Below, piece after piece: positions 1 through 10,488 of a DNA stretch of 64,000 nt; the stretch's first letter is position 1, and each line of letters opens with the position of its first letter. This DNA comes from Isoetes taiwanensis (Eukaryota; Streptophyta; Lycopodiopsida; Isoetales; Isoetaceae). The translations under genes were made by a program, and so were the position numbers. Under the pieces are notes generated by a model. That model was not told the DNA's origin, ran no database searches, and saw only the letters and a program-made list of their open reading frames with translations. Location: NCBI GenBank assembly GCA_021234155.1, contig JAJEKV010000028.1, positions 17,100,825 through 17,164,824 of the forward strand, read 5' to 3'.

Positions 1-633
1 TCATATACTGATCTATTAGATCAAACCATTTACACTTCTCAGATCTTTCTGCACCTAAGAGATTATTTTGGGCTTTGTCATTTATATAGTCTCCATAAAC
101 TGCTTGCCACTTCTTCCTGCACCCATCAGAATCTTTATCCAAGTCTGGACAACGTGCCACTAACTGCAAGTACAGTTTTCGCCATATATCAAAACCCTGC
201 TTTCCAACTTTAGTAATAAATTCTTCGTGCATTTTGCCACGTAAATGAATTAGAGCAACTACCCAATTATCTTTCCAGTTTGTGCCTCTACCTTTCTGCA
301 CATCTCTAGCAGGGGCTTTTGCAGGCTCCTTTGCTTTTTTTCCACGAGGCTTTCTTTTTTGACTTGAGTCTGGAACTGCTTCAACAGGGGTTTGACTTGG
401 CTCTGTTACAATAGGTGGACCAGAATAAGGAAATATTTAAGGGATAGTAGATCGTCTTGCAACAGGAGCACGTGATAGTGGCTGAAAATGGATTGGATAG
501 TTTGGAAGTTGAGGAATAGGATGAGAGGAAGGTATCTCTTGAGATTTAGAGTCCTCAAGGCTCTGAACATAAGGATAAGATGAATATCCTTGAGGCATGA
601 AGGAATAACCATCAAAACAATCAAATTCTGCCA
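1..633 (-). pseudogene. Myb/SANT-like protein of PIF/Harbinger type, partial
   Basis: Read on the minus strand from an ATG at 633, the frame runs off the left edge with one in-frame TAA near 438-440. The N-terminal part is rich in Pro, Ser and Tyr. A basic stretch follows (KRKPRGKKAKEP), then a trihelix/Myb-like domain with regularly spaced Trp residues: TNWKDNWVVALIHLRGK, DIWRKLYLQLVARCPDL, GCRKKWQAVYGDY and KCKWFDLIDQYM. The same block order and spacing occur in the Harbinger-associated ORF near 12.4-12.7 kb, so I read this as the DNA-binding partner ORF that PIF/Harbinger elements carry beside the transposase. A host trihelix-like gene is the alternative. The single stop makes the copy doubtful as a functional gene. 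No transposase is visible beside it in the window. Confidence 0.6.
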
Positions 634-899
634 TGGCGATGTCTGGGAATCTAAAATGCAAAATAAAGAAAAAGAAAACTAGCATGAGTCGAAAAAGGCC
701 AAAAAAAATGCAAAGAAGAAAATGATGTGCAAAAGAACCAAAAAAAAAAAAAAATGCAACATAGAAGCAGAAGGAAATGATGTAATCTACATTTTAAATG
801 GTAATACATGATCTTTGCAACCATGAGTTGTGACTATTGCAAAAGATTAACATAAAATGATTGCATGAGATGCAAAATAATGCAACAATGCAGACTGAA

Positions 900-1200
900 A
901 TTGACTATACAATAAACAATATAATGCAACAATAAACTGTATAATGCAACAATAAACTGAAATTGAAGTTGACAGAATTGGAATTAGACAAGTATAATAA
1001 CAGACCCATCATGAGAAGCACAATCATAAATTGGAATGCTAACTATAATAACAGACCCATTTTTATAACAGACCAATAGAAAGTACAATAACAGAGCCAT
1101 TTTTATTGAACGAACAGAATCGAAAATGACCAGCTTGAACAAAATCAGAAGAACATGGACAACAGAAAAAATAGAAGAACATGGACAACAGAAACTAGAA
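900..1200. repeat. short direct repeats, AT-rich
   Basis: Several short motifs recur: an ATAATGCAACAATAAACTG unit near 920-960, AATAACAGACCCAT near 1000-1060, and an AGAAGAACATGGACAACAG unit twice near 1145-1195. I see no gene here. Confidence 0.5.
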
Positions 1201-1261
1201 ACAACAGAATAATCCTTATAGAAATAATAGACATGCAATTCGATCTGCAAGTAGAGGAATT

Positions 1262-1400
1262 TCGGCCTGCAAATAGCTTGAAGTCGGCCTGCAAATAGCT
1301 TGAAGTCGGCCTGAAAATGGCTTGAGGTCGGCCTCCAAACAGCAAAATCGGCTTCCAAATAGCCCAATCGACCTCCAAACAGCCTAATCGACCTGCAGCA
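1262..1400. repeat. minisatellite, about 22-bp unit
   Basis: About six diverging head-to-tail units of roughly 22 bp, built on TCGGCCTGCAAATAGCTTGA. The left units are nearly identical and the right units drift (CCTCCAAACAGC and similar). It is non-coding as far as I can see. Confidence 0.7.
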
Positions 1401-2782
1401 GATGGTTTTCGACTAGCCCAATTCCATCTGCAGCGACTTGCCTTCCTCTACAAATCTATACAACCCTTCTGGCATAAAAAAGGAGGATGGATGCTTCGAT
1501 TCTAGGAAGTGGAGCAGTTCTAGGCGGTTACAGTTCCAATCCATAGACATTCCAGTCTGATGCAGCGATTCTTCTTCGATTCTTTTTTTTTATGACTCCC
1601 TGAATTTTCGGCAAGGAAGGCTTCTCATTGGATAGGTGTGGTGGTCGTATTTTCTGGCTGGCGGGGGATTTCCCCAGGAAGAAAATAAGGCTCCATAGCA
1701 GTACGGCCTTCATATGCGACGTGTCTTAAATTTTTAAGTGGAAAAACCAGTATGACTTTTATGCTTATGTGGCCCAATTATCTCTTCAGAATATAAGACA
1801 GCACTACCATGGAAAAAGCGCCTAATAATGCAAAATAAAATAGACTAAAAAATTTGAGTGGAAAAGGTTCCATAATGGTCCAAATGGGTCCAAAAGGAAG
1901 GGCCCAACTTTGAACATGGTGGCCTGGACAAATTTGCCCTTCAGTGACGGGCGAAATGAAGGGCGGAGCTTTTTCAACAGGCCAGCTATGGCGGAAGTGG
2001 CAGCCAGCCCAACCAGACCGTGCCATTTGCTTGGATTACACTTACACTATGCTTCAAGAAAATGTACAAGATCAAGTTAGATTGTTCCTGTCCAATGCGG
2101 CAGATCGGGAATTTAATCCAAATCCGTTTATTAGACTTAAATGCCGCCATGCTGTAGAATTTAGCCGGTGGAACAAAAGAAAATTGCATGGATTCAGCTT
2201 TGTCCATGCTCTGTCAATGGATTTCTTTTGTTGGAAGCCTCGTGATCTTTTGAAGCCTGTCCTTTTCGTCTTTACACGGAATAGAAAAAAGGACTAAACC
2301 TTGGCCTGCATGATGGATGGTGTCGTGTTCAAAATGTTCATAATATTTTTATGCTGGAGTGCCAGATGCATGTCCTTGATATACTTCCATTATGAATGAG
2401 CTCCGGCGATGAAGACTCTGTTCTATGGGTTGGGCAGTCGCCGCCCTCCCTGTGTTGCCTTTCTTGTTTTGTAGCGAAAAGAAGCAAATATAGTATTAAG
2501 ACTTGACAGGGGTTGCCATAATTCGGGCTCAGAAACTGGGATCAGTCTGCCTGTTCCTTCTGCCTATTTGATTGATGAACCGCATTTGGGTCAATTTAAG
2601 AATGCAGCTTCAGTTATAATCCAACTTAATTCCATAATCCTAAGAATAACAGGAGCCAGATGTTTCGAGAAATGAATACTGCAACGTAGGTCTGTTACCT
2701 ATCTGTGAATATGTCCAACTTGTGGAATTCAAATCAGAAACAAGGATCCCTTTTGGTAGGGAAGAGCCCATAGATCAAGAGC
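1401..2782. other. region upstream of RBOH, no gene seen
   Basis: Short overlapping ORFs on both strands show no recognisable domain. The stretch probably holds the promoter and any 5' untranslated exons of the RBOH gene starting at 2783, but I could not identify a TATA box or exon with confidence. Confidence 0.4.
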
Positions 2783-5700
2783 ATGGATCGTACTATTGCG
2801 GATATGAACAAGAATGTTAGTGTTCAGAAAACTGGGACCGCTTTCACAGTAGTGAATACAGAATGTGGGCAAAACACCTATCTGGAGCTAACTCTGAACA
2901 TTTCTGAGGAATCCTTGGACCTTATCGTTGAACAGCCATCTCAGAAGGCCAAGAATACTTTGGCTGAGCTATTCCGACAAGCGAAAAAGATTTCTCAGGA
3001 GTTCAAGCGACCCAATGCCTCTTCTCCGCAACTCAACAATGCAGTTCAAAATAGCCCACTATTACCCAGAAAAAGGCTTACAAGAACCATATCTGGTGCA
3101 GAAAATGCTCTGCAAGGGTTGAGATTTATAAACAAAACCACTAGTAATGCTGATCCGGCGACACAATGGGCCTCTGTGCAAAGTCGTTTTTATAAGCTCG
3201 CAAACAAGGAGGGCCTACTTTCTAAGGATGATTTTGGCGTATGCATAGGTGGTTCAGTGAAGATTTAAAGTATAGCAATCTGTAAATTTTGTATTAGATT
3301 CTTGAGACTTACAGTCAGTTTTCTGTTCAGGCATGGATGGTAGTACAGAGTTTGCTCGGGAGCTCTTTGATGCCCTTGCACGCAGAAAAGGGGTTCATCT
3401 TCGAAGCATAAACATAGATCAGCTGCGAGAGTTTTGGTTAAAAATATCAGACCCAAGTTTTGATTCGAGAATGCAGATTTTCTTTGACATGTAAGTTGTT
3501 TGCATGTCACTTCAGGTAGCCGTAGCCACCATTTTTTTACTACATCTCTGATGCAGGTGTGATAAAAATGCTGATGGCCGTCTTTCTGAAGACGAGGTTA
3601 AAGAAGTACGTACATGTTATAAACTCTAAGTTGCATCGCAGCTAATTATTATTACATGCAGGTCCTTAGACTGAGTGCATCTGCAAATAACCTATCCAAA
3701 CTGAAGGATAGAGCTGAAGAATATGCAGCTCTTATCATGGAAGCATTGGACCCCCACAGTGTTGGATATATTGAGGTGAGAAACCACATAACCTCCCAAA
3801 TTCAAGGTACATAAGTTGTCAGTTCATTTGTCTGTCTGTTAAATGGTAGGCTGCCAGTTTTTTGAGTTGCAAATTTGAACTGCAGTTATCTCAACTGGAG
3901 GCATTGATGCAAGATCAAGCAGCTGGTTTTGAGACTGATTCTTGCATCAACTACAGCCAAGCATTGAGTCAACCTTTGGTGTCTACTGAACCTAGGATAG
4001 TTCACACCCTGGCCAAAAATGCTTCATACATTCTTCTTGAGTATTGGCGCAGAGTGTGGATCTTAGCTCTGTGGATTGGCATCATGGCTGGATTATTTGC
4101 CTGGAAGTTCATTCAGTACAGACATGAAGCATCATTCCAAGTTATGGGATACTGTGTATGCACAGCTAAGGGAGCAGCAGAAACCCTCAAGCTAAACATG
4201 GCTCTGATACTTCTACCTGTTTGCAGAAGTACAATAACTTGGCTTCGTTCTACACTTGCAGGAACAATCATTCCATTTGATGACAATTTGAATTTTCATA
4301 AGGCGAGTATTGTCTTCATTTTCTCTTTTTTCCAACAGTGAAAGGAGATTGCTCCTAACATTATGGTGAATTCAGATAATTGCTGGAGCTGTGGTAGTTG
4401 GAACTGTTTTACATGCAGGTCTTCATCTAACCTGTGACTTCCCGAGACTTATTAATTCTCCAGAAGATAAATTTTTGCTTATCGGACGAGGATTCCATTA
4501 TAAAAAGCCCTCTTATCTTGATCTCGTGAAATCAATAGAGGGAATAACAGGAGTTATAATGGTTATCTGCTTGGCTATCGTGTTTGTGCTTGCAAGCCAT
4601 TGGTTCAGAAGGAATCTTGTAAAGCTTCCCTGGCCTCTTCATCGTATGACGGGATTTAATGCTTTCTGGTACTCACACCATCTTCTTGTGGTGGTTTATG
4701 TGATGCTTATTGTACACTCTATCTTCCTGTTTCTCCATCATGAGTGGACAAAGAAAACTGTAAGTCTTGTAGTGGCTTGGTTAATGACAAACAAATTCAA
4801 TCCATCTAAACAGGTGATCCATTACAGACATGGATTTATCTGGCTGCACCAATGTTGCTTTACCTTGGGGAGCGTAGCTTCTCTGGATTTCGCACACAAC
4901 ATTACACTGTGCAAATAATTAAGGCACAGAAGTTCTACAACGTAACTTGGTTTCTATAACTATTGAGCACTTACTACTATGTGCAGGCTGCAGTGTATCG
5001 TGGCGATGTTCTCTCTCTTCAGATGACTAAACCACTGGACTATAAATACTAAAGTGGGGTGTATTTATTCATCAAGTGTCCATCAATCTCACCATTTGAG
5101 TGGTATGTAAAGCATATTTGACCTTTAAGATTAATCCATTTGAGAACTGAGTCTTAAAGCATCATTTGGCAGGCATCCATTTTCCATCACCTCAGCACCA
5201 AGTGATGAATATTTGAATGTTCACATTCGTACATCGGGAGACTGGACAAGGGAGATGAAAAACGTATTCTCAAAGGTATACTTATAAGAAACTTTCTTTC
5301 AGATAAGCAATGCTCTGCATCCATGGTTATTTCCTTAATATATAATGTCAATGACTGTATAAGGTACGTCGATTGAATAAAAGTGATGTGCTACAAGCGG
5401 AACAAGGGAATGGAGATCCAACAAGGTAATATATTCACAGCCAAGACTGTTTATATCTAGGTATCTAACACATTTAGTACTAGCCAGGTTCCCGAAGCTG
5501 CTGATTGATGGCCCATATGGAGCACCTGCACAAGACTATAAAAAATATGATGTTTTACTTCTAATAGGGCTTGGAATTGGTGCTACACCCTTCATTAGTA
5601 TTTTGAAAGACATACTAAATGATCTAAAGTCCCATGAATCAAGACATGTAAGCAAGAATATGGTCACCTCAATTTAGCTTAGAGATTGATCATTTCCTGT

Positions 5701-6394
5701 TATGTAGAATGAAGTTAGTTTATCGGTTGAAAGTGTGGGCAAGAGGTCATCTCGAAAGCACAATGGGCCAACGAATGCATACTTTTACTGGCTCACAAGG
5801 GAGCAAGGATCATTTGAATGGTTCAAAGGAGTCATGAATGAAGTTGCTGAAATGGACCACAAGGTTTACACACTCCTGTTATCCAAATTTATAATTTGAA
5901 CCACTTAAAGATATTAACTTGGGGATCTTCTCCACCAGGCTGTTATAGAGATGCACAACTATTTAACTAGTGTATATGAGGAGGATGACGCCCGCTCAGC
6001 ATTAATAACACTGTTGCAATCATTACACCATGAAAGAAATGGTGTTGATATTGTGTCTGGAACACAGGTATTTTTGTGACAAGTTTTGCATGTGCAGTAA
6101 ATGTACTTAACTAAAAAAGTTTTACAGGTTCGGACACACTTTGCAAAACCAAACTGGCAAAAAGTATTTTCTAGGCTTGCAAAGATCCACCCATTTGCAA
6201 GAATAGGTGAGGTGACTAAGGTGGAAGGAATCTACTTTTTGCATTAATAGGCTGGAGGTTGTTCTCACCAGAAAATAATTGCAGGTGTATTCTACTGTGG
6301 CTCTATCCTTCTTGCGAGGGAGATTGATGCATTGACAAGGGAGTACTCTCATAAACGTACTACCAAATTCATTTTTCACAAGGAAAACTTTTAA
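2783..6394 (+). CDS. RBOH: RBOH-type NADPH oxidase gene with one in-frame stop
   Basis: Plasma-membrane enzyme family that transfers electrons from NADPH through FAD and two hemes to oxygen, making superoxide for signalling. Fifteen inferred exons join in phase into 866 codons, a normal length: 2783-3248, 3331-3490, 3557-3605, 3662-3775, 3886-4302, 4376-4759, 4828-4923, 4987-5102, 5173-5275, 5364-5425, 5488-5647, 5708-5863, 5939-6067, 6128-6206, 6285-6394. Visible signatures are the N-terminal respiratory-burst block, EF-hand-like segments ([23 protein letters not shown]), transmembrane heme region ([16 protein letters not shown]), FAD-side [15 protein letters not shown] motifs ([19 protein letters not shown]) and the C-terminal FHKENF. 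Codon 584 (5050-5052) is TAA where the family has Lys in KYKSG, so only 583 residues would be made. The introns after 4302 and 4923 need GC donors to preserve the protein. It is either a recent pseudogene or carries a sequencing error. Confidence 0.9.
5050..5052 (+). other. premature stop codon in RBOH exon 8
   Basis: TAA lies in frame directly after codons for DYKY and before SGVYLF. The family consensus at this place is KYKSGQY or similar, so a single A-to-T change (AAA to TAA) explains it. All exons downstream remain open and conserved, which argues that the change is recent or an error. Confidence 0.8.
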
Positions 6395-7732
6395 GATATG
6401 GAAGGCGTATGTTAACCTGCCATTCAACACAATGTAATATACAACAGATGAATAAGCCTTGCTAGGCGGATATGGAAATGCATTTGGCATGATGCTTTAG
6501 GAAATAAGCGAAGTTGATTCCAAAGTGAACATGAAGGAGCCTTAACAATTTGGGAAGAGAAAGGAAAAAGTTCTTATTTTATTTGTTTCAAATGTCCTCC
6601 ATACTATTGAAAGAGATAGCTTCACATGAAAAGCGTGAAGCTATACACATGTACAGAAAACTTAGTACATACAGTGTTAAACAAGCTACAAAAGCTTGCT
6701 GATCAAGTACAAAAGTTGAATTGATTGGCTATGTGTTTGGTGTCATCATAGCTAAATTATTGATGTGGCTTTTTTTGCAAGGAATGTTTTGTGGCCACCA
6801 ACAGGAATCCAGTCACTAAGGATTATGCTACATTGATATTGAAAAATATCGCTTTATTTTTTGCAAGTGCATGTAAGAAGGGCACTTTAACAGCATCAGG
6901 CCAGGGAACACGACGTAAGAAAGATCAAAGCAAAGAGGTTCGTTTTGAATGTCATGGGATGGCGGCCATGGCCGACACTTTGGGCCGCCATGGGTCCATT
7001 GTAATGTACACACAAGTTTGGACAAATTACTGATCCAACCATCCACGTTCTTCTGACAACCAGCCGACAAATTGTGTGAAAAAGTGCCAATGCTTCTCGT
7101 GAATCCGTTATGCTGATTTATCCCGTTGAATTGAATTTCAACTTAACGAAAAGTCGTCCCTTGTCCATGAGTCCATGGCCATCACGGATGCCAAATTTAA
7201 GGGCCGGGCCAAGGCCAAGGCCCATGGGGCAACCATGTCATCGTGCTGATTGCCATGTCAATTTTAATGCCACGTCAGCATGCCAAACACGTAAAAAACA
7301 CTTACGGTGGAATCACACCTATGCCCACCCGTCGTCTAAAAATATTTAGACCAATAGGAAAACGTGTTTTGTTATTTTTGGGCACCTCTATTATCACACT
7401 ATGGATGCCTTAAACGCGGGCAGGCGATCCATTCTGGTCAGGGGAGTCAGTCTGCCCAGGATCTTGGGCGCATCACAGCTCAGCATGAAAATCCATCCTG
7501 GCAGATCGATTTCTTGGAGCCTCTCTCGAATTTGTTCTCATCAAAGAAAAATTACTCTAATATGAATGCTTTTTCTCCAATTCATGCAAGAACGTGCAAC
7601 ATTTTATTGGTTTCAATGCAATTTATATCTATTAACATGCTTATATTCTCCCTTCATGTCTATTATTTTTTGTTAGATGATGAGTTGAAAATGCTCCTGA
7701 TTGATTGATGGCACTGTTTCTTCTTATGTAAT

Positions 7733-7850
7733 AACCCTTTGCTTAAAATTACTATCTTTTTTCGTCAATTTTATAGGGCGTAAAACTTTTGCCACCCTTT
7801 GCTTAAAATTACTGTCGTTTTTCGTCAATTTTATAGGGCGTAACTTTTGC
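7733..7850. repeat. two-copy tandem repeat, about 60-bp unit
   Basis: Two adjacent copies of a segment beginning CCCTTTGCTTAAAATTACT and ending TTATAGGGCGTAA...CTTTTGCCA, differing at only a few positions. Confidence 0.8.
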
Positions 7851-9195
7851 CACTATTTGTGGAGCGGCACCGCCAATCCCCTGCTAATCCCTTGTTTCTT
7901 GATGTGCCCTATTTCCCTGCTCTGTTTCTTGTTGTTGCTTCTGCCACAATTCTCCCACAATCGTACTGCAACTGGAATGCTTCTGTAATCGGACTGCAAC
8001 CGTACTTCTGCAATCCGATTTCTGCTTTGATTAACTAGAAGCATCGAAATAGCTTTAGAATGAAATGGAATTTGGTCAATGGATGTATATTAATAGCTTT
8101 AATCCCCGGGATTGAGGCTTCTGAAACACCTGAATGCTCAATATTTACAGTCTGTTTTCGGACAGATTTAACATTGAAGGTTTGTACCCCTATTTCCTGT
8201 GAAATAGGTGGACCTACCTCCTTTTTACCAAACCCCTTACAAGATTCATAGATTTCTTCTTCCCATATTTTCTGGGAATGGCATAGCTATCCTTTAAAAA
8301 CCCTACATGAATGCGATAAGAACGTTTCCATTTGATCTTGAAGGTCGTCTAAGACCAAACCTACAACCTCATTGCTGCCATAGCTTCTCAGCCACAGCCC
8401 CCTATCTGCCATCGTTCTCTTAGATGCCACGTGGCAAATTATTACTGGACATAATTTTAGCAAACAGTTATTACGTCCTGTAATTGCCACAAGTCGGGCA
8501 TTCCCCCTGTAAAGAGCACCGGCGGCGCTGCCAAACTTAGTGGAGCACTCATGGCTCCGCCGCTCATACACCGCCTTGTTTGGCGGGGCCACCGGAGCCC
8601 TTTGCAGGGCGGAATGCTCCTCCTCATGGCAACTACCTAGTACAAAAGCGCCATTGATAAGTAAAATTATGCATGTAAGATATTGTTTACATGAGAAATT
8701 TCCAACACCGAGACAATTTGACCCCAAAACAATTCAAAAGGAGTACATTCCAGAGGACCAAGCAATAATTTGGGCGGGCCGAATTCAGAAGAATTTTCAT
8801 CTGCAATAATTGGATAGGTTGTCAATCATGGTAAAGTTCAACATCAAGCATCCCAACATTCAAAAGGTTCCAACAATTGACAACGGGGAATGACCTAGTT
8901 TGTAATACGGATAGATAATATTATAGAAACTCTATCAAAATGTTGAGGAGCTTTGGGATATTCAGTTTTCCAAAAAAAAGTTCGACAATAAAGAACACTG
9001 TCTTCAAGGAGATATATGCATAAGTAGAAAATGCTAAACGACGAAAAGTTAAAATTGTAGCATAAATGTGCATATTCTTGAAAACAATCAATAGCAATTG
9101 GATTTTACTTATTCCAACTTCAATTATAAAGCCAAATGAAAGACTCGTTTCAGTTGAGGTGGATATTTTATCTAAACATGATGACAAGTTCACAG

Positions 9196-9228
9196 GTTTT
9201 TAGAACACGATGACACTGTTCTAAAAAC
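9196..9228. repeat. perfect 12-bp inverted repeat
   Basis: GTTTTTAGAACA and its exact reverse complement are separated by 9 bases. A second 8-bp stem (AAGATAGC/GCTATCTT) lies about 30 bases downstream. Neither has a T-run or gene context that would make it a terminator here. Confidence 0.6.
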
Positions 9229-10488
9229 AGCGGGTCTATCTTTGATATCGTTTTAAGATAGCTGCGCTTTTACATGCTATCTTTGCAAACAACTAGTATA
9301 ATTACCATAAGAGATTTGCTTTATCAGTTCTTTGTATTGAGGGTTTTATCTTGATAGATCTAAAGTTTATGCTGTATTTTCTGTGACCCGCAAGAGTGTG
9401 GTAGATATGATATTGCCAAAAACTTATCAATAACTTTTTGTAGACTTCATGTCTTAGGTTATAGTCTTGTTTCAGATACAGTGCCATTATGGATATCCTT
9501 GATGTGATACAATCTCATTGATAAGTTGAACAGGCTCTTAGTGGCTTTATTAACAATATGCCTTGTGTCTGGCTCTTGTTATCTGAGTTAACAATAATTA
9601 AAATTACGTGTGATTGTCCGATCTCCAGGTATATGTAACAATAGCTTTTGGGAAGAAGTGATAATCCATGTCTACTGTTTTATTTCTGGACATCGCTTCC
9701 ATCCGTTGTCTCTTGGAGAATCCCACACTTTTGTTTCAGCTGTATTATGCTGCAAAAATATATTTAATACTACAGTTCATGAACAACAGACTTACTGCCA
9801 TACCTCCCTTGACACGCATAAGAATTCAAATCAAGGTTCACAGATCCGGATTTCATGAAGCTAATCTCAAAACAATTTTGTGCGTGCTTCTAAATTCTGT
9901 CCTGGAGTTGGATGTCGAAATCAGGTCATCACTTTACCTATGACTGGTTGAAGCATCAGTTCATGAGCATCATGCTTTTAATAAGATGGATATCTCTGCT
10001 CCTGTCAGGTTTGAAGCTCTAGGTGTTGCAGCTTTAGAAGAAATCATAGATATCGGATCTGGAAATTTCCATGAGGACATGACATAGTTCATCTCCGGAG
10101 ACATGGATCCTGCAGTAATTGCTCCATGATCAAAAGCTTGAAACTGGACTTCATTGCAGGAACATCTACAAGCACACCAAGAAAAGGCAATCAGATTATA
10201 TTCGAAAATATGCATTGTCAATATCATGAAGAAAACCTTTGTCTGCACGTATATGCTTCAAGTACGTGAATTCAGTTTGTCATATTCAAAGTGGATAATG
10301 ATCTAATTTATGATGGTGTTCAAAAACACCAATTCTTATGATAGGAAATTAAAGCCCTATAAGAACAAAAAATGGTCACCTAAATGAACTTGTCGACCAA
10401 TTTGGCGAAACTGCTTTCAACCCTCTCGAGGATGTCTACCTTTCTTCACTCATCTTGTCGATGTTCTTGCAAGGATTTGTTCATTTCC

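Larger units (their letters stand above)
6395..10480. other. intergenic region, no recognised gene
   Basis: About 4 kb after the RBOH stop holds only short ORFs with no domain I recognise. It includes a two-copy tandem repeat (7733-7850), GC-rich palindromic stretches near 6960-7000, and small hairpins near 9200-9290. A GGTGGAATCACAC motif at about 7312 is matched in inverted orientation near 15090. Minus-strand ORF 9970-10248 may be a 3' continuation of the Harbinger-associated ORF, but that is a guess. Confidence 0.4.

Noticed and set aside
8287-8727. Minus-strand ORF of 146 codons
   Set aside because: No recognisable family, no conserved duplicate, and composition typical of intergenic sequence. 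Not supported as a gene.
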